Source: Trochalopteron elliotii (lineage: Eukaryota > Chordata > Aves > Passeriformes > Leiothrichidae). Taken from it: a stretch of DNA of 64,000 nucleotides. Below, piece after piece: positions 37,601 through 48,690 of this stretch (the first letter of the stretch is position 1; every line of letters begins with the position of its first letter). Below the pieces are notes generated by a model. That model had not been told where the DNA came from. It did no database searches and worked only from the letters and a program-made list of their open reading frames with translations. A program made the position numbers and the translations under genes. The DNA lies in the NCBI GenBank assembly GCA_024734555.1, contig JANPWX010020040.1, positions 1,392,241-1,456,240 of the forward strand, read 5' to 3'.

Positions 37601-40249
37601 AGCATCTGCTGTTTCTGACTGACTCACAGTGCTGTTCTTGTTTGCATATACTTGTTCCAGTAACCTGAATAAATTTCTCATATGAAGTTCATATTATACC
37701 TCTACATCTGTAGTTGAAATCCCACTCAGGGGTGAGAAGTCTAGATCTTTCCGTTGGTAATAGAGTTTGCATGGTTCAGTTTAGCTTTACTCCAAATTTT
37801 CAGGTATTTGCTGCCAGGTGAAATGAACTTCAGAGATTCTCACTCAACGAGTTTGGGCTTCTCTTTAAAACTAATGAAAATGAGGGAAAGACTTCCTCTG
37901 AGGCCTACATCTAACCCCTCAGCAAAATCAAGCTTACGTTTCCATCTTCAGGTTGTCCATAACTTACACAAACACCTCCTCAAATCTTAACCATGTTCAT
38001 GGCACAGCTAAGGAACCAGGAGTCATACCCACCCTGAGTACTTTCAGAGGATGCATTTGTACTGGCAGCGAGCACAGGCACCTTCTCTAAGAGATGAGAA
38101 GATCCCTTGGACTATATCTCTGCTCACTGCCTGTCATATTCCTTGCAAAGTCTGAAACCTGGAAGAGCAGCCTGTAGGTTGGGACAAATGCTAAGCCCTT
38201 TGTGTCAGCCAGCTGCTCACACGGCCTTGGAAAGGGGAGTCTGCTCTGCAGAGCTAAGGAATGGTGACACAGAGGTAGGACCAAGTATTTTGAACAAGTA
38301 AAACACACTAAGCTCCTAATTCTATAATAAAATCCAAGGGAAGCATAGGAAAGGATGCCAGCTGAAGTACTTGTCCAAAGTAAGGCTTTCTTGGTGCATA
38401 GGAACCCCTCCAGTGCCATGGGTGTGAGCCCATATAAGACAACATCAGCCATTGAGGTGCGCACTCCTTTTGACAAATCTCTTTTCTCTCTTCCCTCTTC
38501 CTTGACTTTATCATTCAATTCCTTGTGAAATAATGTGAAAGCATCTGTTATCTCTTTCATTTAATATGCAAATACAGTCCCAAAGGGCTGGCAGAGCACA
38601 TGTCATTCCTTGCATCCAAAGACAAGAAATGCAGGCTCCTGTCCTCACAGAACAAGTCCTCCATCCTTGCAGGATCCTGCTCACTGTGCATCAGCTGGAA
38701 AGATGTTTAAAAAGGAGTCTGAGTGATTTTTGCACATACCTGGTGTGTGGAGGTGGTGGAGGGGCATTGGGGAGCTGTAGACATGCCTCATATCTACATC
38801 ATGTAGATGTCCCCTGCATTGCTGGATGGAGAGGATAAGTCATCTCCATGGGGCTCAAATGTATGATGTCAAATGTGTTCAGCCCAACAAGCTGTTATGT
38901 TTTCTATGAAGTACAGTCATATCTGTCTTGTAGACAAAATTAATAAGAAAAGAACCCCACCCTTCTGTTCTTATTAGCTTTCATGCTAAAGATCACTAAG
39001 TATGGAGTGACGAGAAAAAACAAAATTACGGAGTACATCAGCACTTACTCAGATGTATTAGCTAAAGCAAGGAGGGTCTTTGCATTCCCTTTGCCATACT
39101 ATTACCTCAGATAGTCCTTGGACTTCAGCTCAGTCATTTACTGAGTCCTTGAGACCACAAACTTGTCACCAGCTTATGTGGCTATTCTGCCCCACAGCAG
39201 ACTGTTTAAAGGAGTCAAGGCTTCACCTGTGTTTGTTATGATTACTATAAATTATCTTTTTATTGTACACTGAAACCCTCAGGCACTGAGCACCTACAAA
39301 ATCATGTTTCTTTCAGCAGCAGGTGCAGGCTTTCAGTTTCTGAACATCCTCGTACAGCTGAGAAGACAGCTGAGACAGCCATCTGGAGACTGGGGAAGCA
39401 GCGTACCTGGTTCTCCAGATCCTCGGCTCTCTCACTGTCTCCATGCCTGACAGAAACAAGTCTTTTCCTCTGCCTGGCAGCACACAGACTTCATGGGTGA
39501 CATGGCTTGTTCTGCTCAGTGCATTCCCTGCCAGAAATCCAGAGGCAGCCTCTTACAGACACACTGCACTGACCAAAAATGGAGCCAGAAGTCAAGTTTC
39601 CCACACTTTAACAAGTAAGCACTTGGTAAATGTGCTTCTTTCTTTGGAAATCAGTACAGACTGATAGCTAAATAGTAATTTATCACTTGATCATTTTTCC
39701 TGGCTATAATTGTATTTAATTGAGGGTAATAAGTGCCTATGGGACATTTTAAAACAACCATGTTAATCCTCTATTGACAACATTATAACGTGTCTCCTGT
39801 CATCTTGCTGTTTTTGGTGTGCTTTGGGACTAATTTTCCTTCCTCAGTCCTAGCACATAACAGGTGATTGAGGCACAGAGGAATGGGCATGGTGCCCAAG
39901 CTAGGCCAGCAGGAAGATGGCAGAGGCACTTTTAAAAGTCAGGAGTTCAGACTTGGTCCGGCACTTTGGTTCCCTAAGATATCTTCTGTTTCTTTCAGTC
40001 TGTAACCTGCTTGCCAGTCCCACCAAAGCCAGACACCCAGCCAGGGTAGGAGGAAGATCTCCAGGCAGCAGTATATTTGCTCCCCTCTCCCTCCTTGCAC
40101 CTGGAAAACTTATTGCAATGAATAGACCAAGACTGTCAGTACTTTTATAGACAGGCCTCCATACCAAGAGGGATTTAATCGTCGCCTGCTCTTCTAGATT
40201 GGGCTGATTGGCAAAGGTGGGTAAATCCCTACCCTTTGTTTAACAAGAT
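34696..40249. other. Unique non-coding DNA
   Basis: No gene is called. A minus frame of 157 codons with an ATG at 38558-38560 is the only notable frame and is listed as a finding. Small A/C-rich and TTTA-rich simple stretches occur at 36635-36660 and 36720-36768. The AT-rich block at 39660-39790 has several TAATT cores but is not distinctive. Confidence 0.45.
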
Positions 40250-41350
40250 GGGAAAATGATGGAAAGCAAGAAACGCCCACAGCCCTCCCAGATACGAATG
40301 CTCAGGCTGATTCAAGCCCTTTCAAGTGTTTTGTCTCCAATGATTTGCACTTTCCTGCCTCCCAGCCCTTCCCCACATTCCTATTCCCGCTCCCAACTCT
40401 GTCTTGCCAAGTTCTTCCACTGCTGTTATTATTTGTGAAGCGTGAGGAGAGTTATGACAAGGGAGGGATGTCATTAAACCACGCCGGGAGGAGATGTCAG
40501 CCGCCATGCAAACATCTTCCTGACACTCCACTTTCAAACGATTTCAGAAACTGCACTCAGATGATTTCAGGTTGAGTAAGCCTGTCAACTTGGATGGACG
40601 ACACGCGTTGCTTTGGTGCTGGAGACAGCTCCGGAGCCCCTCAGCCGGCTGTTGCACACACGCGTACACAGCCCCGTCCCCACACACACAGCTGCACATC
40701 ATTATTTTTATGCCACTCCAAGACAGATATCCTTGAATGCCGCTGGAAGCGTCAAACTTTCACTGCAAGAGAAAGCTTTAACATTTAGAGGGTTCTTGTG
40801 TAATGCAAATGAACCAGAAAGGTAGGAAGGCATCCCAAATGCCACTCAATGCATTTATAAAAAGATAAGGTGACTTTGTCCTACCGTACCATATCACTTC
40901 ATTACCAAGTGTCAGCAAAGAGCCTGGCAGCTCGATTGGTTGATGAAATCACATGACCCAAGTGTTATCTTGCAAAAACACATTAAATTACTAAGCTTGA
41001 ACAGCAAAGAAGTATAAATACCTGTACAGTTTATTCCCATCAACCAAAAAAAAGACTATGTATCTCTTTATTTCCTCTCTTTTTTTCCTCCCATTGGGGG
41101 GAAGAAAAAGTAATTCCCTATCTAATTTATAATTCAAGATATTTTGCTATGTAATGTATTTATATTACTTTCTTCAATATCTAATTTAAGTGCTTTGTTT
41201 ATGCATTATTCATTTGATCTTTGTTTTCCATCCTTATTGTTAACTTCCAATGCAATTTTAATGGGCTCATGGTCAGAGATCGGGATGGCAGACTCTTTGA
41301 TGCCGCGTTAACTCACTGACAAAAAGGCAGTGAGAAAATGTGAGTTAGGA
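40250..41350 (+). promoter_or_regulatory. Promoter- or enhancer-like block with CCAAT, E-box and TATA-like sites
   Basis: CpG dinucleotides are locally enriched at 40480-40690 in a CpG-poor window (ACGCG twice, GCCGG, CCGGAG). Downstream follow an inverted CCAAT box (ATTGG, 40935-40939), a TCACATGACC E-box-like site (40949-40958) and TATAAATA (41013-41020), in the order and roughly the spacing of a plus-strand core promoter. The 41150-41330 part is AT-rich with POU/SOX-like words and ends in a second CpG-containing stretch. No coding frame follows, so a non-coding transcript or an enhancer is the more likely role. Conservation was not tested. Confidence 0.45.
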
Positions 41351-41666
41351 AGACTTTAAAGCCATCATTTCTGATCCAGATCTGAGCTGTACCTTGGTAG
41401 TACGTGCCTAATTTTCACAGGGGCAGATTTCCTGGCTTTGCTGTGATAGTCAGTTAGGTGTTTGGGTGTCATACTACCAGCAAGCAAGAAGAAAAATGTA
41501 ATTGCTTCAGCTTCTGCAGAAGTGGGACATTAGGCAGTGCCTGCTGAAGTCTGTGGAAATAAGGCATTCTGGTGCTCTTCAACCTTTCAACATCTCTGCT
41601 GAATCACTCACACAAGTAAACAGAGGTGAAGGTGATGGATGTGGCATGTTAGATAGGAAAATGGGT
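41351..41666. other. Unique non-coding DNA upstream of the second LTR
   Basis: No feature recognised. Confidence 0.45.
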
Positions 41667-41990
41667 TGGTGTTCAAGGTTTTCTGTCTCAGGTGCAGGGA
41701 CGACCCAAGGAACGAGGCAGATGCAGGCACGCAGCAGGTCAAGGGAAGGCTTCTACTACTTTATTCTATAAATCTGACTCCATATATACATTTTTACAAA
41801 AAGCCAGAGATTGGCTACACAGGTTGCCACCTCTTGACCTGGATGGTGAACACCACCATCCATCACATTTCTCCACCCATAGCAGAAAAATGTAAACAAT
41901 AGATAAATGCTAAAAATACATATTGTTTTTGTGAAGCTGCATGAGAAATTCCAGTTCAAGAGTATAAACAACAAAAAGGCTTTTGCATCA
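41667..41990 (-). mobile_element. Probable solo LTR of a second endogenous-retrovirus family
   Basis: On the minus strand the segment begins TGATGCAAAAGCC and ends AACACCA, with TG...CA ends about 324 bp apart. Transcription signals are in LTR order on the minus strand: CCAAT at 41810-41814, TATATA at 41783-41788 and AATAAA at 41760-41765, followed by a GAAGCCTTCC block and a CTCGTTCCTTGGGTCGTCCC segment that is typical of avian LTR U5 regions. TATA and poly(A) signal lie about 20 bp apart, which implies a very short R region, as in short avian LTRs. No internal viral genes flank it. A target-site duplication is not clear. Confidence 0.65.
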
Positions 41991-44900
41991 GGGCGACAGC
42001 TTTCTAGTACCTAGGATGGTAGTGCACAACCAGGAGTGTACACTAGACTCAAGCAACTCTCTGCTCTGGAGTCTGTTACTCAACCATAGGACAGCACAGT
42101 TTGCCTTTTGCCTGAGCAGGTACCAGGTATGGCCTTTTAATTCAAGGCATTGGGTTTCATATGGGCCTCCACCTCTTGAAAGTCTCCTGGGCAGAAATTT
42201 TGTTGTGCAGTCACTCATTGAACTCACAGTTAAGCTGTCTTCCACAAGCTCTTCCACAATTTTTTCCACAAAATTCAGCATTTCTCTTTCAGCTGAAATA
42301 TTGCAGCCCAGCCCCACTGAGATATGAAACACTCAGGTTCACTGCTCACTTGAGCCAAAAGCTTACTTTCATTTTTACTCTTTTCTTCTCAGCTTTGATC
42401 TCAACAAAGAGGTTTTGCAGCAGACAAGGAGTTAATAACAGTGTAGGAACTGTAATTCAGTCTAGGAAAATAATGTATGGATATTCTTGGCATTTCTGGA
42501 TATCGGCACAGCTGTAGCACTGTCCCACCCATGAACAAATGTTCTTGGCCAAGACACAGCCTCTCACAGACCATTAAAGGGCTTCTGTGGTAAGGAGCAC
42601 ACGCAGCAAACAATGCTAACCTGAGTTTATAACTGCTGCCCACTGAAAGTTGGCATGGACAGGTAGTGGAAGTATTAAGTGATAGAAGACACAGAGCATT
42701 GAAAGTGACAGGCAGCAGATGTAAATAGAGGTAATTTCGTGCAATAACCTACCAAATTCCATTTTAATGAACTTAGCTCTCCAGTCTCCACAAGATGAGA
42801 CATTACTAGACAAGAGAGAATGAGAGGGAGGTCCAAAAATAGTGTAGTAAAGAAAGAGGCTGATAAAAAGTTGCAGCAGTAATCCCGCAGAGAGCAGAGC
42901 TCTGGGAGTAAACCCACCTGCCAGCTTTAGTTTGCACCCATGAGGGGAACAGTGGTAGCACCAAGGATGCCTAGGGAAGAATCTGTACTCACAGAGTGAT
43001 GGAAGGAAAGACATGAGGAGTAAATTATGCTTTGCACATTCCAACAAGAAACCTGGCAGCTGATGGTGGAAATAAGGGAGATTTGTGGGATCGATGTTTG
43101 TCTGGGACCAGTGTGCCATTGACTTCCTTCTTTCCTTTGTTTTGCACATTTATTCCCCTTGAATTAACTCATGGAAGAGGAACAGATGCCATCAGGATTG
43201 AAAACAGCACTTTCATTAGCTTGAAACTAGTGTTTGAATGGAGGATGTCAGCATTTCCTCTGAATTGTACAAATCAGTGGCATTGTAACAGGGCTATTGT
43301 TTATAGATGATTTTTTTTTTATTAGAGATTCTTAAGGTCAGTTGCTGACAAATGTTTTTCAGAAAAATTGGGGACCATTTTTGGAATTATCTCTCATTTT
43401 CAAAAGCTGGAAATAATATCTGCCAAGTGTTCTGGATTTTCATGTTGAAATAAATCTCCATGTTTTCTGGAGCAGAAATTCCTGATTTTGGTTCCCTTTC
43501 CCTCACGTTTGACTGACAGCCATTGACACACTGTTGTGAATCAAGAGTTGCTGTCTATCTGAACTCAATGGCCTCAGACTTTCCCCTAGATGATTCATGT
43601 TATTTAAATGATCAGAAATCTATAAATCTCAGAATGGAAAAGTGCAAAAATGGCGTCTTCATTATTCTTCTGATTCTTTTTTTTTCATCAAGGATGTAAG
43701 AGTCAGTTTTTCATTTGTAGTTGCTGTTTCTGATTCAACATTCTTATCCTCAAAGTTTGAAATTCCTTCACATCAGTCTTTGCATGTGGTTAGAAGAGAT
43801 GACCATCTCAGGAAATATTTTTGCACAAAATGCATCAAATGGAAATAAAATATCCTCATGTAAACTCTTGCTAGCTACTTTAGAACCACATTGGCAAGTT
43901 TATTTCTGAACACAGGAAAGAAGCACAGTATAGCTGATGGGCTTACTGTGGGGGAAAAAACAAACAAAATGAAAACATCAGTGAAAATATTACCCTTGTC
44001 TGTAGAAAATGGAATTTTAACTGATTTTCTATCTGTTGTAAAATCAACTCCTTTAATAAGGCCACACTCTTTCAAAATCTAGACAGCACTGGAAATCAAA
44101 TTTCCTATCTCAAAATAGTTTTGATGGGGAATGTTTAACCTGCCCTGAAACAGCAAGTGTGATGAGATGGCTGTCACAGTCAAACCCCTGGTTGTGCTTG
44201 GTCATTCTTAAAAGCTGCTAATGGCAATGAAGAACAGTCCTATGCTTGACTGTGTAAAAATGTAATAATCATCAGAGGCTCCATGTGTGAACAGAAAAGG
44301 GATTTCTTCCCTTTCCCCATGGATCTGGTCCCTTCTCAGGGTTCAAAAGAATTTGAATGTATGGTGGGGAAATATCTTTTTAGCATGGAAGAAGGAGTAA
44401 AGGGGGGAACAAAAAGAGACAGAAAAGGAAAAGAAAATTCTATTTGATTAGCTTCTTAGCATCAGTTGGATGTGACAACTCTTTGAATATGGATGAAGTC
44501 TACCAGAGGGATCATCTGCCAGCAGTAGTTGTTACCAAGGAAGTAAGTGATGCTGGAGGTCGGAGGGCATCTGTCTCACCAGCTAATGAAAGAATTGTGG
44601 GAGACACAGCTTTTCTATCTGATTAGTATAAGGGCTGTAATTCCTGTCCTTCCCACCCCTACACCTTCTCTGCTCTCTCTTTTAAAATTATTCTGAGGCT
44701 ATTGTTGTTATTGAAAGTAGTATGTGAAAGAGACTGTCCTAGGAAGAGCTTTGCCTCTCTTAAGTGATACTTTGGCCAACAGCTTTTGCCAATCTCATCA
44801 TTCCACACAGATTCTGGAAGGGAAAAGCAACTATTTTCTTTAATCTCTGCCACTTTTTTATTTTCTTCCCTCATGCTGGGAGCTGAAAGTGACCCTTGAT

Positions 44901-47290
44901 TTTCAAGGGGTAGAAATGCAGTTGTTGGAAGGGACAGATTAAGCAGGAATATATATATGGAGGTGGGAGTGTTAGAAGAAATAACTCAGGAATGCTTTAT
45001 CAGTAAGGCAACAAAGAAAAAGAAAGATTTTCGATAATCACAGGCTATTGCTTCAACCCACTTTTCTCACCCAATTTACTGCAGAGATAACCTAAATAAT
45101 CATGTAGTTAGTCCTCCTTTTAGGTGTCCTGAGAACTCTAACCTCATCCTTCCAAAAATCCCACAGACGAAACAGACCTTTAGGCAGGGCCATGGACACA
45201 GACCAAAAACTGGCAATTTGAGGATAAAGTCTCTGAAAGTCTGATTTGGAAGCAGATTTAGGCATGCAGCATCGTACACTAACCAGTGCATTGCAAACAC
45301 GGGAAGACAGAACATATAAAGAAAAAGGTGCAGAAAAGAAAATAGACAAGGGAGTTTTAGGAATCACTCTGTGTTTTCCAAGGCAAGACACAAAGCAGAG
45401 CCTTCTCATTCCCAGGCAGAAGGTCCCTCTGGTTATCCCAATGTCTGTCACCCTGTGGCTCGGACTTTCCCTTACCTGTAAATCTGTTACAGAAGCTCAT
45501 CATGGCTTAAATCAGTAAGTTTCGAGACAGCTTTGGTGGTTTTCAAGAGCAAATAATTTGGCCCATGCATTACACAGACAGACCAAAGATTTTGCTTGAC
45601 CTCTCTAAAGCAGTACTGGTCTGATCTTCTTATTTATTTACCAAGTAAATGCCAGTCAGTAAATTTAAGATGTTGTCAGAGAGTATGAATCTACACACAG
45701 GTCTTTCATAGCCAGAATCAGGTTTCACAGAATTTAATTAATGCTGAGAAAAAGACATTTTCCCTTCTACTAGCAGAGAAAAGAGAGATGGAGTCTGGAA
45801 CTTCTTCATTGTTGAGCTATCACTCAAAAACTTTGCTACACCATCAATCGATACCAAGCAATTGGGAAAAGATGGATATAGCGAGGCAGCTACTCCCATG
45901 ATAACACCCAAACATGGATAGTTATACGAGGTTGCAGTGAAGGACACATCTATACCAAGGCACTGTGATTGAAGTGTCCTACTTCAGATCACTGTGTAAA
46001 GCACAGAGAAATGCCTAAAAACCCCTGCCCTAAACAAGGTCCTCCAAAAGTTTTTCACTGCTGTTCTGTTGAGGGCAGATATAAGTTAATTTTCAGGTGT
46101 AATATCTAAGTGGCTCACACTTTCAAAGATATTTATTAGCAGAATTTACTAAAAGAATTTACACTCCATTGGTGTGAAAGCTTTAACTTGCCACCTGAGA
46201 GAAACAAACACTGGGTCATGACTATAGATTGCATTTTTAAGTGGAATTCATCTTTTGTACATGTACATATATATATGTATTTTCCCTCTTTTCAGTGTGT
46301 TTTCTTGTGTACATGTGGATGGTAGGAAGAAGGAACATTCCCCTTTTTACTGTGCATTTTAAAATCTTGATAATATTAAAAGAATGAAGATGAGTTCAGC
46401 AGAGATGTGACACAGCTAATAGTGTTTCTTCTACAGAGTGAGTATCTGCAATTTCAAATAAATTGTGCACTATTGTGCGTATTTGCTGCCTCTGCCCGTA
46501 GGCACTCAGTCTGAAATTAGAAGTATTTACTTTCATGTGTGGTTGCACAGCCAGCTTTAGGGAAACCGTGGCCCTGTTAGGTTCTGCATAATCCTGTTAG
46601 CATCCTGAACAGCTTTAAGGAACAAACTCACTTTTAAACTAGTTGGTCAGGTTTAATGTTCCCTAAATTTACTCACATCTAAGACATCTAATTAAAATGC
46701 AGATCCTTCGAAGAATCTTTCCAAGTCAGTCAAGACTTGCAATATAGAACATGGAGGGAAAAGTGCTTTTTTAGGGGAAATATGATTTGGCTGAAAGCAG
46801 ATTACTATGAGGACAGTTGTGCCCTCGACTTAGCAGAACAGATCCCTGTTAAGTACAGAAGAAAGACAAGGGTGGTTATCTCAGATAGAGGCATGTCTTG
46901 TAGTAAACACATTTCTCCAAATGGATCCCACCCTTTCAAACACAAAACTCTAAATCTGCATATTATTGAAATCAATATTTAGTTTTCTTTTCAGACATAG
47001 TCAAAATCCTCACTTGTTCAGATTACAAGTGAGGAAGGATTTTGTACAAATAGTTTATTCACTAGGGAATGGAAATATATGCATGGTCCTATCAAATTAT
47101 AAGATATCGCAATCAGTTTACTTGTTTGAAAATGTGAAAAATTTTGCTGATGAGGTATTTTTTAAACAAAGCTATTTCTTTTTCTTTTCTCAATTTCCTT
47201 TATTAATCTACTTGCTTTTAATGAAAAGGGAACAAAACAACAAAATGAAAAGTTGTTACATTTTGGGTCAGGAGAGACACTCTTTTAAAC
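41991..47290. other. Unique non-coding DNA
   Basis: The 177-codon minus frame at 42616-43149 with an ATG is the longest gap-free ATG frame in the window and is discussed as a finding. A 16-bp palindrome lies at 46264-46279. No gene or transposon is called. Confidence 0.45.
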
Positions 47291-47297
47291 TGTAATT

Positions 47298-47322
47298 ATC
47301 ATTATTATTATTATTATTATTT
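47298..47322 (+). repeat. (ATT)n microsatellite
   Basis: About eight ATT units in a short pure run. Confidence 0.9.
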
Positions 47323-47499
47323 TGTTGATGTGCACTTTGGACAGTAAAGTAAGGAGTATTCAGACAGATATCATTCTATGTGTATGATTGCCAGCACCTA
47401 CCCACAGACCTGGGGAAGAGCTGCCCAGGGCAGCCTTTGAGGATAGTGAAGGTCAGGGGTGTGCAAGGTCTGAGAAGTCAGGATTAAACAGATATATTA

Positions 47500-47715
47500 G
47501 ATACTATATTTAGACTGGATATTAGGAAAAATGTCTTCATTGAAACCGTGAATAGGCATTGGAACAACCAACCCAGGACAGTGATACAATACTATCCTTG
47601 GAAGTGTTCAAAAGTTGTGTAGATGTGGCCCTTGGGGGACATGGCTGGGTGGTTATGAGTTAACAGTTGGACTGGATGATCTGCGAGGTCTTTTCCAACC
47701 TAAATGATTCTGTGA
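47500..47715 (+). mobile_element. CR1 LINE, short diverged 3' end
   Basis: Matches the 3' part of a CR1 subfamily: the GACTGGATATTAGGAAAAAT block, the CTTGGAAGTGTTCAAAAG block, TGGACTGGATGATCTGCGAG and the tail ending GATTCTGTGA at 47706-47715. It is more diverged than the copy at 11560 and belongs to a different subfamily by wording. It has no coding capacity. A further 5' extension to about 47400 is possible but unclear. Confidence 0.92.
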
Positions 47716-48607
47716 ACCTGTATGGATCCTACGCTCATTTATGTAGCTATAAATGAAAGGAAAAGCCACTCCCTGGGCAGCTTTAGGTATCGGTTTCCTT
47801 CCCCATACAAAGATGCAGTTTGCCACAGCAGATGGGACAAGTGATCCATCCTGTCAGGTACAGTGCCTCCAGCAGTGGCCTGTGCCTGGTGTGTGTGTGC
47901 CCAGCATGGTGCTGAATAGAAAGGACGAATTTCTCCTCAGGCCCCGCAGCACTGACCTGGTGTACCATTAACGTACACAAAGACACATGCTCTGACCAAA
48001 TCTTGGGCTGTTGTAGGTCGTCTTTGCACCTGCAGAGTCAAGACAGCCCCTTAGGTGATGTCTGGGCGCAACACATGCATGAAGTCAGGGAGTTACAGAG
48101 ACAAAAGGCATCTGTGGGGACTGGAACATGGCCTGAAGGAAAGGCCTGAAGCAGAGGACAGCCCAGGCACAGGACATCTCCCTCCACCACAGCCTGATTA
48201 TCATTCATAGCAGGAGAGCTTGACATAGAGGGTGAGCCCAATACTGATTTAGATTGTCTAAGGCACTATCTCTCTGCTTTATATGTTAGGACAATTGAAA
48301 TATGTGGGTACTGCCAGTTGTTTCTAGCAAATGAAACCCACCTGTATGTGAACCCTTACCTGATTTTGAAGAGAAAAATCTTCAAAATTTTCTCCCGGGG
48401 ACTCATGTAGGTGTCAGGTAGAGCACCAGAGAGGGAAAGGAGATGGACCATGTCAATCCTGCCCAAACCCTCAGAATCCAGTACCAGGCCCAGCTGTGGC
48501 AGGCTGGGAGCACATGTTTGTCTTGAATATTCATTATGAAAGCCTTGTTAGGAACCCCTTGATCTCATGAGGAATGGGAGCAGCCAGGGAAAAGTTTGAA
48601 GAAGAGA
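47716..48607. other. Unique non-coding DNA between two CR1 fragments
   Basis: No gene or additional repeat recognised. Confidence 0.45.
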
Positions 48608-48690
48608 GAATCACTGAATCTCCTGAGTTGGAAGGGAGCCATGAGGATCATGGAGTCTGTCTCCTGTCCCTGCACAGAATAGTGGAAGGA
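48608..48690 (-). mobile_element. CR1 LINE, ~80-bp 3' terminal fragment, antisense
   Basis: Plus-strand GAATCACTGAATC, GAGTTGGAAGGGAGCC, ATGAGGATCATGGAGTC and CTCCTGTCCCTGCACAGAAT are the reverse complement of the end of a CR1 element. The insertion is therefore on the minus strand and extremely 5'-truncated. It lies 0.9 kb from the plus-strand CR1 fragment. Confidence 0.9.
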
